Source: Legionellales bacterium (GTDB taxonomy: Bacteria > Pseudomonadota > Gammaproteobacteria > JAHCLG01). Taken from it: DNA of 64,000 nucleotides. A program made the position numbers and the translations under genes. Location: contig JAHCLG010000010.1 of NCBI GenBank assembly GCA_026125385.1, positions 20,092-84,091 of the forward strand, written 5' to 3'. Positions 1-8,549 of the stretch are shown here, one piece after another (the first letter of the stretch is position 1; each line of letters opens with the position of its first letter). The notes under the pieces were generated by a model. That model was not told where the DNA came from and did no database searches. It was given only the letters and a program-made list of their open reading frames with translations.

Positions 1-2
1 AT

Positions 3-539
3 CATGACATTACCGACATGAGCACACGTTTATTTTCACAACTAACCGGAGATTATCAGTTAGGAGATATTTTAAATTCTGCCCAAGATGAACAGTGGAA
101 AGAATGGTCACCGGATACATGGCTTAATGCCATGCAATCCAGTGCAGGTTTAAATAATCAATATTACACGCAATTAATGCAACACTACGATCAAACTAAT
201 CCCATCGTTGCGGAAAGCGTATTCACAAAAACCAGTACACCTGAAACATCCCATTATTATCAAGAAGCCAGTCAAACCAATCGTGCCACCTATGTGAATG
301 CCAGTTATTTGTATCGCAACATTAATCCTGAATTACAACGCTTACATCAATTATCAAGCTACATTGATCACACAGAAAATGTAAAAGCTGCGATCGATTT
401 AAATAATCGCATTGCCATTGAGTTAGCGTCCATTATGGAGCAAAACGTTAAAGCGAATTCATTAATTGCTGAAGAAAATGTGATGACTAACCAAAATGAT
501 TTGAATGGCTTAAGTGACGCAGCTGTATTTAATCATTAA
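3..539 (+). CDS. VirB5-like type IV secretion protein, 5' partial
   Basis: The reading frame is open to the left window edge, so this is the C-terminal part of a longer gene; the ATG at 18 is probably internal. The 170 or so visible residues are polar, rich in Asn, Gln, Tyr and Ser, with long helical stretches and no membrane segment. That fits the helical C-terminal part of VirB5/TraC minor pilus proteins, but I see no diagnostic motif. The assignment rests mainly on position: it is directly followed by a VirB7-type lipoprotein and the virB6-virB8-virB9-virB10-virB11-virD4 series, the place VirB5 occupies in MPF-T systems. VirB5 sits at the pilus tip in the periplasm and outside the cell. 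The signal peptide would lie outside the window. Confidence 0.6.
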   Translation, partial: HDITDMSTRLFSQLTGDYQLGDILNSAQDEQWKEWSPDTWLNAMQSSAGLNNQYYTQLMQHYDQTNPIVAESVFTKTSTPETSHYYQEASQTNRATYVNASYLYRNINPELQRLHQLSSYIDHTENVKAAIDLNNRIAIELASIMEQNVKANSLIAEENVMTNQNDLNGLSDAAVFNH

Positions 540-548
540 GGAGCAACG

Positions 549-698
549 ATGAAAGTAAAAATATTCTTGTTAATTTTTTTCATGTTGGAATTAAGCGCTT
601 GTAGCACACCCGCTGATTTAATTTCGCCCTGTCCCAATTGGGGTGCTGACTGTTCACAAGTTTGGATCAATTCACCAGCATTAACACAAAGGACGTAA
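549..698 (+). CDS. VirB7-like small lipoprotein
   Basis: A 49-residue protein too short for most ORF callers. It starts with a Lys-containing n-region, a hydrophobic stretch (IFLLIFFMLE) and a lipobox L-S-A-C with the lipidated Cys at residue 18, followed by a short Pro/Cys/Trp-rich tail. VirB7 proteins of type IV secretion systems are outer-membrane lipoproteins of about this size that stabilise VirB9. The gene begins 9 bases after the virB5-like stop, with GGAGC in front of the ATG, and ends one base before the next gene, so it is part of the operon. Identification uses the lipobox, size and location; the tail itself is not conserved enough to recognise. Confidence 0.72.
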   Translation: MKVKIFLLIFFMLELSACSTPADLISPCPNWGADCSQVWINSPALTQRT

Positions 699-699
699 T

Positions 700-1077
700 A
701 TGAAATTAGGTTGGTATATGATTAAAGTGGGATTGTTTTTTATGATTTTTCTGATCGGCATTAAAACATTATTACCAGCGCGTCACAATCCTTTGCTAGA
801 TGAACCGCAAAAAACCCAAAAATTTATTTGGGGCGAAGTCGTTCATCAAATTCCTGCGCATTATTTAGGTTCCATCCCCTTAGGAGATTGTGGGGATATT
901 TTTTCACAACAGCAACGAATGACTATCAGCACACAACAACATGTGATTATCTCAAAATGTTTAAACGCCTTTATTTGGATGGCCAATATAGCTAATACAG
1001 AGCACCGCTTTGCTAACACCATTTTGCCTCAAGACTTTGAAGATCCAATAGTCTGGGCACAAGATTTTAACGAGTAA
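700..1077 (+). CDS. Small inner-membrane protein of the T4SS operon, unknown function
   Basis: A 125-residue protein with one N-terminal membrane segment (about residues 8-27) and a soluble remainder that probably lies in the periplasm. Two Cys (in GDCGDIF and SKCLNAF) could form a disulfide. It starts one base after the VirB7-like gene with an AAGGA ribosome site and ends 5 bases before virB6, so it is co-transcribed with the secretion genes. I do not recognise the family. Operons of this class often carry one extra small protein between virB5 and virB6, sometimes an entry-exclusion lipoprotein, but this one has no lipobox. A structural accessory or exclusion role is only an inference from position. 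Confidence 0.7.
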   Translation: MKLGWYMIKVGLFFMIFLIGIKTLLPARHNPLLDEPQKTQKFIWGEVVHQIPAHYLGSIPLGDCGDIFSQQQRMTISTQQHVIISKCLNAFIWMANIANTEHRFANTILPQDFEDPIVWAQDFNE

Positions 1078-1082
1078 TCCTG

Positions 1083-2078
1083 ATGCTAGTTGATAATTTA
1101 ATTCAAACTATTTTTACTCAGACTCACACCCTGTTACAGCAGTTTGTGTTTCAAGGGTTTCAAGCATTTGCCAATTTATTACAAACACCATTTATCGAAG
1201 CCTCAGTGTTAGCTTCGGCGTTAGGTTGTTGCTTTATTTTATATAAGCCAGAATGGTTTAAATCCATTTTATACAGCACGATATTGACTATTTCTATTGT
1301 CGCATTTTTGGGTTTTTCATGGAGTCATGCATCACAGCTAATTTATAATGTGTTTACCAAAACCCCAGTTAATTTAATTAATCAAGTGATCCATTCGCTC
1401 GGCATTCCCATTGCAGGAAATTCAATTGAGTCAGGTTTGCAAGCGGTATTATCACAATTAGTAGTAACCATTCAAGCATTTTGGGCATTGGGACACCTTA
1501 CTAATATTGAACCGTATTTTTTTGCAATAATTACTTTTTTTATTACATTACTATTAATGATGATTGCTATTTATGAATTACTTTATGCCCAAATTGGTTT
1601 AGCAATTTCATTTGTATTAACGCCATTATTTTTACCACTCGCGTTATTTAAATTCACTAAATCGATTTACACCAACTGGTTGTCTCGTTGCATTGGTATG
1701 TCTCTCACCATTATTTTTGTGAATTTAATGTTGGTTTTGGTGTTGCAACTGTGTCAAAGCAGTTTGCAAGCAGTGATGGATACGCTCGCCGAAAATCGAC
1801 CCTTATATTTTAGTTTATTAATTCCATTTTTTATTGTTGGCGGCATGTGCGTAGGATTAATTTATAAAGTCGCGCAAGAAGCGCAAATGATGGCAAGTGG
1901 CATGGGTAGTCAGAGTGGATTTGAATCGGCTGTTACTGGCATGGCAGCTGTAGCGAGTGCTTCAGGTATAGCAGGTGCTGCTAGTGCCGCAAGTCATAAA
2001 GCAAAAGATGTTGCGGGAAAATCTATAGGAAAAGCTACGCGAGCAGTAGGTAAACATTTATTTGGGCATTTACGGTGA
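1083..2078 (+). CDS. virB6: VirB6/TrbL-family inner-membrane channel protein
   Basis: A 331-residue polytopic protein with about six hydrophobic segments between residues 35 and 265, including the long run around TFFITLLLMMIAIYELLY, and an Ala/Gly/Ser-rich C-terminal tail (residues 275-331) ending in basic residues. This is the layout of VirB6/TrbL proteins, which form part of the inner-membrane channel for DNA and protein substrates. It lies 5 bases after the preceding gene and its stop overlaps the region where the next gene's ribosome site sits. VirB6 is poorly conserved in sequence, so the call relies on topology, the tail and exact operon position; together these are convincing. Confidence 0.88.
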   Translation: MLVDNLIQTIFTQTHTLLQQFVFQGFQAFANLLQTPFIEASVLASALGCCFILYKPEWFKSILYSTILTISIVAFLGFSWSHASQLIYNVFTKTPVNLINQVIHSLGIPIAGNSIESGLQAVLSQLVVTIQAFWALGHLTNIEPYFFAIITFFITLLLMMIAIYELLYAQIGLAISFVLTPLFLPLALFKFTKSIYTNWLSRCIGMSLTIIFVNLMLVLVLQLCQSSLQAVMDTLAENRPLYFSLLIPFFIVGGMCVGLIYKVAQEAQMMASGMGSQSGFESAVTGMAAVASASGIAGAASAASHKAKDVAGKSIGKATRAVGKHLFGHLR

Positions 2079-2086
2079 GGATAAAC

Positions 2087-2968
2087 ATGAAATCATTTTA
2101 TTTTAAAATTAAAAACAGTATCGTAACGCGTTGGCGATTATTCAAGCTGTGGTGTCTCCGTCATCAAAAGCAACGACAACAGACGAGGCAACAGCTAAAT
2201 CAAGTACGCAGCATGACTTCACAGAAAAATAAACATTCTCATTATTTTGAATTAAGCGCTACCTGGTTTGATGATGTTTTACTGAGCGTTGTGCTCAGCC
2301 GCCAACGTTATCAACGTGCTTTTTTGCTATCGATGTTATTGGCATTGGCTTTAACAATTGCCTTAATTACCATGATGCCATTAACTCGCACTCAATTAGT
2401 CGTTGTGCATGAAAATGCAAGTGGTGAAACCTGGGTAAGTGCGCCCAATCAAAAAAATGCACCGAATAATGTGAATGAAGTAAAAAGTAATATTGCACGC
2501 TTTGTGCGTTATTTCGAATCGTATAATTATACCGATTTTAATTTTCGTTTTCGCATCGTGCAATTATTAGCAAATCCTAGTGTATTTGAGCAATATCAAC
2601 ACGCACAAACATTATCAAATCCCAACAGTCCTATTCGCCTATTGGGCGAAAATGGCAGCACACAAGTTCAACACATTAATATCGAATTTTTAGATAAAGA
2701 CGGTAATAGCGCCCTGCATCGTCCGGCGGCATTTATTCAGGCGAGTAATTTAGCTTTAGTCACATTTCAATTAATTAGCAACGATGGCAATGATCATCAA
2801 ACGATCACCCCATATTCCGTGTTAATTCGTTGGCATTATCGTGGCATGCCTCAAAGTCCGTTTGCTCAATTAGAAAATTGGCGCGGATTTGAAGTGACTG
2901 AATATCAGCGTAATCAAACAGGAAAAATGGAGACACAAACGCATTTCAGTCATGAGGTGATGGAATGA
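2087..2968 (+). CDS. virB8: VirB8-family assembly factor
   Basis: A bitopic inner-membrane protein: a basic, Gln-rich cytoplasmic N-terminus of about 75 residues, one membrane segment near residues 82-105, and a periplasmic NTF2-like domain. The motif around RFVRYFESYNY and the later LIRWHY region match the VirB8 fold. VirB8 nucleates assembly with VirB9 and VirB10. The N-terminal tail makes it (293 residues) longer than the usual 230-240. A GTG at 2075 overlaps the virB6 stop, but the ATG at 2087 follows a GAGG ribosome site at the right distance, so I chose it. The 3' end overlaps virB9 by four bases (ATGA), indicating coupled translation. Confidence 0.9.
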   Translation: MKSFYFKIKNSIVTRWRLFKLWCLRHQKQRQQTRQQLNQVRSMTSQKNKHSHYFELSATWFDDVLLSVVLSRQRYQRAFLLSMLLALALTIALITMMPLTRTQLVVVHENASGETWVSAPNQKNAPNNVNEVKSNIARFVRYFESYNYTDFNFRFRIVQLLANPSVFEQYQHAQTLSNPNSPIRLLGENGSTQVQHINIEFLDKDGNSALHRPAAFIQASNLALVTFQLISNDGNDHQTITPYSVLIRWHYRGMPQSPFAQLENWRGFEVTEYQRNQTGKMETQTHFSHEVME

Positions 2969-3714
2969 AAACCATAATCATATTGAGTGTGATATTATTT
3001 ACTACACAAGTCGTTGCAATTAATTTACCTAAAGCTTATCCGAGTGATCCCAATATCGCCTGGGTAAATTTTCAAGCACACAATATTGTTCCCATTTTTG
3101 TACCCATGTTACAACAAGTCACCCTTAATTTTTCACACAATGAAACGGTGATCCAAGCTAACAATGGTGATCAAAAAGTGTGGCATATTAATAAGCCTTC
3201 GTCATTATTGCAAAATCATTTGGTGATTAAACCCACAAGCTTAGAATCAAATACTCATTTAACGGTATTCACCAATCAACATGTCTATTATTTTCAATTA
3301 ATCACTGATCCAAAACATTCGCTTTATCCTTATTATGCTGCCATTGATTTTTTATATCCCAATGATGAAAAAAATCAGCAGGCGGCATTAGCTAAAGTTC
3401 AAAAAGCACTAGCACATGATAAATATGTGGATGATCATCCGAATTGCAAAAACTATCGTTATAGTTTTTCAGGCAGTCATACCTTATTTCCGCAAAAAGT
3501 GTGTGATGATGGTACGTTTACCTATTTTGAATTTCATGACCATCAATCTATTCCAGCCATTTTTCCGATTTTAGATCATCAAGGGCAAGAGCGCAGTTTA
3601 GTAACGCGGCGAGTGGGATCTTATGTGGTGGTGAAAACCATCGCTCAAGAATTTTCACTACGCTTAGGGCACAGCGAAGCAGCGGTCATGAATCATGGTT
3701 GGCAAGGGTGGTAA
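2965..3714 (+). CDS. virB9: VirB9-family outer-membrane core complex protein
   Basis: A 249-residue secreted protein with a clear signal peptide (hydrophobic residues 3-18, predicted cleavage after VVA at about residue 18). The N-terminal region begins with the VirB9-type segment in which pairs of aromatic residues and an NIVPIFV-like stretch occur; the C-terminal half contains beta-rich segments (YRYSFSG, FTYFEF, SYVVVKT) typical of the CagX/VirB9 domain that wraps VirB10 and contacts the VirB7 lipoprotein. Length matches the family. It overlaps virB8 by ATGA and ends one base before the virB10 start. Confidence 0.9.
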   Translation: MKTIIILSVILFTTQVVAINLPKAYPSDPNIAWVNFQAHNIVPIFVPMLQQVTLNFSHNETVIQANNGDQKVWHINKPSSLLQNHLVIKPTSLESNTHLTVFTNQHVYYFQLITDPKHSLYPYYAAIDFLYPNDEKNQQAALAKVQKALAHDKYVDDHPNCKNYRYSFSGSHTLFPQKVCDDGTFTYFEFHDHQSIPAIFPILDHQGQERSLVTRRVGSYVVVKTIAQEFSLRLGHSEAAVMNHGWQGW

Positions 3715-3715
3715 T

Positions 3716-4807
3716 ATGAAAAAAATCGAACACAATAAAGAATTTGAACCATTAAATGCATCTCCACTCATGAATTTAGCCTTAGTGAAAACACCTGCCA
3801 TATTAAAAGCGGTGTTAGCAGGATTTATTATTATATTAGCGGGATTAACCGTCGTGTATCTTCATTCACGCACCCAGCACAAAGAAGCATCGTTCGAACA
3901 GGGTTCACCTTCCTCTACTGCGTTAGATAGCACTGATCTGGCCGATAAAATTAAAGCGCAGTTTGAAGCTCAGTTGCAACAACGCGCACAAGCACAGCCC
4001 CATCAAGTCGCCTCTCATCAAATCGCCAAGGTATTATCAGAAAAAACATTAAAAGCACAAGCGGAGTTTTTAATTGCACGCATGCAAGCACCCACCAATG
4101 CGTGGGATCAAACCACGACGTCCATAGCCACTTCTAATCTTGCAACTTCAAGTATCATTCACAATGATGTTGCAAATAATGCAATGAACACTTCCAATAA
4201 TTTAAATTTTCACGACGAAAGTGCTTTCCACGCGCAACGCATTTCACATCCGGATCGCACTATTGTGGCGGGTACATTGATTTTTGCAAGTCTCAATAAT
4301 GCCATTAATACCGAATTTCCTGGCATGATCACCGCAACTGTGAGTGAACCGATTTATGCATTTTCAGGAAAACGCATTTTAATTCCAGCGGATAGTCAAC
4401 TAAATGGCGAATATGTCACAGCAAATGTGGAAGGCCAATCACGAATTTTTATTATTTGGGATCGCATTATTTTACCGAATAATACTTCCATTCAATTAAA
4501 TAGTCCGGGGGTGGATGCATTAGGTCGCGGTGGGGTTGCTGCCGATAGTGTCAACACGCATTTTATTGCGCGCTTTGGCATGGCAAGTTTACTTAGCATG
4601 ATTAATTTAGCCACCAGCACAGTTGGTGTGAATAATACCGATCAATACAACAGTAGCAGTGCCTATCGTCAAGCATTGGGTCAATCATTTCAGCAAAGCG
4701 CGAGTCAAAATTTACAAAATACGATTGCCATTAAACCCACTTTATACGGTTATCAAGGTAAAGTGATCCAAGTGATGGTAGCGCATGATTTAGCCTTTTA
4801 TGAATAA
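3716..4807 (+). CDS. virB10: VirB10/TrbI-family core complex protein
   Basis: A 363-residue energy-sensing scaffold spanning both membranes. Visible parts: short cytoplasmic N-terminus, a membrane segment at about residues 25-46, a Gln/Ala-rich periplasmic linker (residues 50-170), and the C-terminal TrbI/VirB10 beta-barrel domain. That domain starts near VAGTLIFASLNNAINTEFPG and contains GRGGVAADS and a terminal QVMVAHDLAF. The ATG at 3716 follows an AGGGTGG ribosome site and sits one base after the virB9 stop; an in-frame start at 3695 inside virB9 is less likely. In the family this protein relays ATPase energy to open the outer-membrane pore. Confidence 0.93.
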   Translation: MKKIEHNKEFEPLNASPLMNLALVKTPAILKAVLAGFIIILAGLTVVYLHSRTQHKEASFEQGSPSSTALDSTDLADKIKAQFEAQLQQRAQAQPHQVASHQIAKVLSEKTLKAQAEFLIARMQAPTNAWDQTTTSIATSNLATSSIIHNDVANNAMNTSNNLNFHDESAFHAQRISHPDRTIVAGTLIFASLNNAINTEFPGMITATVSEPIYAFSGKRILIPADSQLNGEYVTANVEGQSRIFIIWDRIILPNNTSIQLNSPGVDALGRGGVAADSVNTHFIARFGMASLLSMINLATSTVGVNNTDQYNSSSAYRQALGQSFQQSASQNLQNTIAIKPTLYGYQGKVIQVMVAHDLAFYE

Positions 4808-4819
4808 GGATAACGTAGC

Positions 4820-5869
4820 ATGAGTGATGAGCCATCCACTTTTACCTTGCAATATTATTTAAAACCACTTGAACCGTGGTTGCTCGATCCAGAAGTCAAT
4901 GAAATTTTAATTAATCGGCCTGGCGAGGTGTGGATCGAAAAACATTCTCAATTAAAACAATTTCCGGTATCACCATTAACCTATCCCTATTGTTGGCAAT
5001 TAGCGAAATTAATTGCACACGAAAATTTACAACTCTTAGACGTGGCGCATCCTTTAGTTAAAGGATTGATTCCAGGTAACCATCGCGTGCAAATTGTCGC
5101 ACCACCGATTGTTCGCAAACACAGTCTGGCGATGAGTATTCGTAAAACAGTATTTCATCCATTGAGTTTAGATGATTATCAGCAACATCATTTTTTTGCT
5201 GCCACAAAAATAGCCCAATTACCTGAGCAGTGGAAAATTGCATCGCTCAATCCAGATGAAGAAGAAAAGCAATTACTGTATTTGTTTCATCAACACGAAT
5301 GGTTAGCATTTTTAAAAGCCGCCATTCAAGCGAATAAAACAATTTTAATCAGTGGTGCAACGAGTACTGGAAAAACCACATTATTAAATGCTTGTGCTGC
5401 AGAAATTAATCATCAGGAACGCATGATAACCATTGAAGATGTGCCAGAAATTCATTTAATTCAACCCAATCAATTAAATTTAGTGTCATCGCGTGGCGAA
5501 CACGGGATGGTGGATGTGCCCATGAGTATGCTCGTGCAAACTGCATTGCGTTTACGTCCCGATCGATTAATTTTAGGAGAAATTCGCGGTGAAGAAAGCG
5601 CAGATTTTATGGCCGCATTATCAACAGGACACTCAGGATCATTTTCAACCGTGCATGCCAGCAGTCCTGCAATGGCGATTGAACGTTTAATGAATTTGGT
5701 TAGATTAAATAATAATTATATTTCGTTACGCACCGACGATATTCGCCAACAGTTATTGCAGCTCATCGATGTGGTTGTGCAAGTGAAACGGCGCAGTGAA
5801 GGTGGTTATATTCAACGTTATTGCAGTGAAATGTATTTTAAATCTGCGCAAACAGAATTATTCACATGA
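4820..5869 (+). CDS. virB11: VirB11-family traffic ATPase
   Basis: A 349-residue hexameric ATPase. The N-terminal half (residues 1-150) is the VirB11 N-terminal domain with VNEILINRPGEVWIE. The ATPase half has Walker A SGATSTGKTTLLN at about residues 175-187, an Asp box with ERMITIEDVPEI, Walker B around LRPDRLILGEIRGEE, and a His box with TGHSGSFSTVHA. These are the standard VirB11/PilT-type motifs, all intact. The enzyme works at the cytoplasmic face of the secretion channel, switching between pilus assembly and substrate transfer. Its end overlaps virD4 by four bases (ATGA). Confidence 0.96.
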   Translation: MSDEPSTFTLQYYLKPLEPWLLDPEVNEILINRPGEVWIEKHSQLKQFPVSPLTYPYCWQLAKLIAHENLQLLDVAHPLVKGLIPGNHRVQIVAPPIVRKHSLAMSIRKTVFHPLSLDDYQQHHFFAATKIAQLPEQWKIASLNPDEEEKQLLYLFHQHEWLAFLKAAIQANKTILISGATSTGKTTLLNACAAEINHQERMITIEDVPEIHLIQPNQLNLVSSRGEHGMVDVPMSMLVQTALRLRPDRLILGEIRGEESADFMAALSTGHSGSFSTVHASSPAMAIERLMNLVRLNNNYISLRTDDIRQQLLQLIDVVVQVKRRSEGGYIQRYCSEMYFKSAQTELFT

Positions 5870-7677
5870 CGTATTGGCGCGTCGGTATTTTTATCACGGC
5901 CTTAATAAGTGCGTTATGGTTAGTGCCAGCACTGTTATTACAACAATCATTAACACTATTTCCCATTTGGATGACAACCCAAAATTCATTATTATTGGCT
6001 ACCTTGTTAGTCAGTATTATTTTATGCAGTTGGTTCGTAATAGGGATATTATTTTTATGCCAACAAAAAGAGTCATTATGGCTACGGGTGTATCCCTTGG
6101 GTTTATTGTTATGGGGTATTACAGCAGTCAGTATCAGCAGTTTCATATTGTATCAACTAGGCGACACGTTAGTGTTAGTATTACCCTGGCAAAGTTGGCT
6201 ATTTATTTGGTTTGCAGATCCATCAATTCGTTGTTTATTGTTAATATTATCAGGTGGAATATTTTTATTAGGTTTTCTTCCAATCGTCATAAAATTTTTT
6301 CATGCGCGCAATCCCAACTTAAATTTATACGGTCGCGCTCGCTTTGCAACCTTCAGTGATTGTAAAAAAGCAGGCTTATTCAACTCTGAGGGTATTTTAT
6401 TAGGCACATTCAAACGTCAATTATTGCGCATTGGCGGCCACGAACACATTGTGGTGTTTTCGCCATCGGGTACGGGTAAAAGTAGTGCCTTGGTTATTCC
6501 TAATTTATTAACCAATGCTGCGTCCATGGTCGTGAATGATGTGAAGTTTGAATTGTTTCGCTTAACTTCAGGTTATCGCCAAGCCCATGGACATCGTTGC
6601 TTTTTATGGGCACCCTCGCGGAATGATCGCTTAACGCATGCGTATAACCCCTTGGACTTTGTGCCACGAGATAAACAATTACGAATTAAATATTTACAAA
6701 AGAATGCGGGGATTTTAATTCCCGAAAATCATCACTCTGATCCAATTTGGTATTCATCGCCGCGCAAAATTTTTGTGGCTATTGCATTATATTTGTTAGA
6801 TACACCAGGAAGCTTAGTAACCCTAGGTGAAATTAACCGTACCGTGAAGCAAACCAATTTTTTTAGTTGGTTAGAAGATAACATGAAAAAACGTGATGAT
6901 CTTGATCCCTTATTTTATCGTGATATGACAAAACTATTAGAACTCGATCATCGTACACGCAGCAATATTATTGAATCGTTCACCATTTATTTTAGTTTAT
7001 GGGATGATCCGTTAATTGATGCGGCAACCTCTCATAGTGATTTTGATGTCAGAAATTTGCGCCGAGAAAAAATGACAATTTATGTAGGTTTTTCAGCAGA
7101 TGACATGGAACGTTTATCACCATTGCTCACCATGTTTTGGCAACAAGTGTTAGATGCGATGGTGGAGCAAGAGCCTAAAACTGATGAACCTTATACCGTG
7201 ATTTTAATGTTAGATGAATTTGCAATTTTACGGCGCATGGAATCGTTTAAATCGACGATTGGATTATTGCGATCGTATCACGTGCGGGTAGTAATTTTTT
7301 TACAAAACCTCGCGCAAATTGCCAGTCGCTATGGTAAAGAAGACGCGTCGGTTTTTATTGATGCAAAAGTAAAAGCTACCTTTGGATTAAGTGATAAAAA
7401 TGACGCGTTGTTTATGAGTGAACAATTAGGTGATCGCACGGTGAAAATTCGCCAACGTTCATTTCAACAAGGCATGCAAAGTGTTTCGATACACTATCAA
7501 AAACGCCCCTTGATGTTGTATCAGGAAATTATGGATATTCAGGATCAGTTAATCGTGAAAATTCAGGCGCAACATCCGGTGCGGGTGGGGTTGTTGAGGT
7601 GGTATGAGGATGCCCTGTTACAAAGAAGAGTATTAAAAGCTCTAGACTTAATCAATATTAGATATCCATTAAACTAA
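5866..7677 (+). CDS. virD4: VirD4-family coupling protein (T4CP)
   Basis: A 603-residue coupling ATPase that brings the relaxosome to the channel. Four N-terminal hydrophobic segments lie in residues 1-145 (more than the usual two). They are followed by the YGRARFAT element seen before the TraG/VirD4 domain, Walker A FSPSGTGKSSALVIP at about residue 200, and Walker B VILMLDEFAIL near residue 450. The region with FLQNLAQIASRYG is the family's conserved motif after Walker B. It overlaps virB11 by ATGA and is the last gene of the operon. Presence of VirD4 together with TraA and an oriT argues that this system is for conjugation, though effector export by such systems is known elsewhere. Confidence 0.96.
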   Translation: MTYWRVGIFITALISALWLVPALLLQQSLTLFPIWMTTQNSLLLATLLVSIILCSWFVIGILFLCQQKESLWLRVYPLGLLLWGITAVSISSFILYQLGDTLVLVLPWQSWLFIWFADPSIRCLLLILSGGIFLLGFLPIVIKFFHARNPNLNLYGRARFATFSDCKKAGLFNSEGILLGTFKRQLLRIGGHEHIVVFSPSGTGKSSALVIPNLLTNAASMVVNDVKFELFRLTSGYRQAHGHRCFLWAPSRNDRLTHAYNPLDFVPRDKQLRIKYLQKNAGILIPENHHSDPIWYSSPRKIFVAIALYLLDTPGSLVTLGEINRTVKQTNFFSWLEDNMKKRDDLDPLFYRDMTKLLELDHRTRSNIIESFTIYFSLWDDPLIDAATSHSDFDVRNLRREKMTIYVGFSADDMERLSPLLTMFWQQVLDAMVEQEPKTDEPYTVILMLDEFAILRRMESFKSTIGLLRSYHVRVVIFLQNLAQIASRYGKEDASVFIDAKVKATFGLSDKNDALFMSEQLGDRTVKIRQRSFQQGMQSVSIHYQKRPLMLYQEIMDIQDQLIVKIQAQHPVRVGLLRWYEDALLQRRVLKALDLINIRYPLN

Positions 7678-7695
7678 ATCGGTTATCTTGAAGCT

Positions 7696-8478
7696 CTAAA
7701 TCAGTATCGATTTTATGCGATCATTAAATTTATCCTGAATAAATTCTATAAATTTAATGGTATTACTAGCATTTATATCATTTCCACCTGTATAACAAAT
7801 CTCATTGCCACTATCATTGTAGTAAAGATGAGCCTGGAATGTCTTTCCTTTATCTTTAGACATAATCTTAATTCTATAAGAAACTTCATTGTATTCCTGA
7901 ATCATTTCTAAATCAGGATTTCCAGCCTTTGAATTAATAAATTCTTTAAGGTTTTCTCGGTTTTCATCTTTTAAGGTAAATTTAATGATTTCGTATTTAA
8001 TTTTTTCCTCAAAAGTGAAAGTTAACCCGCGACATTCAAGTATTTCTCTTTTTAGCTCATCCATTTTATTTATAATTTTGATTAAATATTCATCTTTAAA
8101 TCTATCTTCTCCATACATATCAATTTGTGAATTACAATATGAAGATAACTCAGAAAATTTATTAAAATATTTAGTATCACATACTCCTAAAAATTCCTCA
8201 TATTCGCCATAATGTAACTTTAAATCATCCCTTATCTTATTTAAGCTAGTAATATCATCTTTAATTAAATATTCAACATGTAACTTATTTAATGAATCTA
8301 AGGCTAAAACTGCAAATTCTTTGCTTTTCTTCTTTTGACGATATAAATACGTCTTATCTCGACGTAATCCAAAAAAAAGTGCAGTGAATACAGCACCTAT
8401 TGAACCTACCGCAGAAAACCAACTTGCCCAATTGCTTGAGCTTGCGGGCTCCAGTGCATTTTTGATTTCAATTATCAT
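7696..8478 (-). CDS. Membrane-anchored protein of unknown function (ICE cargo)
   Basis: A 260-residue protein with an N-terminal membrane segment (about residues 15-37, containing AVGSIGAVFTALFFG) and a Lys/Glu-rich, helical cytoplasmic part with many charged residues. The C-terminal 60 residues look more beta-rich. I do not recognise a domain. It is convergent with virD4 and stands alone between two ICE modules, a common position for cargo. The start is at the first ATG after a pyrimidine-rich spacer. Single-segment anchors with a coiled cytoplasmic body occur in many defence and surface-exclusion proteins, but nothing here proves either role. Confidence 0.75.
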   Translation of the reverse strand: MIIEIKNALEPASSSNWASWFSAVGSIGAVFTALFFGLRRDKTYLYRQKKKSKEFAVLALDSLNKLHVEYLIKDDITSLNKIRDDLKLHYGEYEEFLGVCDTKYFNKFSELSSYCNSQIDMYGEDRFKDEYLIKIINKMDELKREILECRGLTFTFEEKIKYEIIKFTLKDENRENLKEFINSKAGNPDLEMIQEYNEVSYRIKIMSKDKGKTFQAHLYYNDSGNEICYTGGNDINASNTIKFIEFIQDKFNDRIKSILI

Positions 8479-8549
8479 ATTAGTCTCTCGTTGTAACAGT
8501 TTTCTTGTGCGTTAAAATTATTCATACTCCTTCTAATGAAGAAATTAGA

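Noticed and set aside
5796..6359. 187-residue protein overlapping virB11 and virD4
   Set aside because: A shadow frame of virD4; it lacks a ribosome site and virD4 has intact motifs.
1..7677. Dot/Icm (type IVB) secretion system
   Set aside because: Gene set and order (virB6, B8, B9, B10, B11, virD4) are those of type IVA; no dot/icm-type genes such as dotA or icmE are seen.
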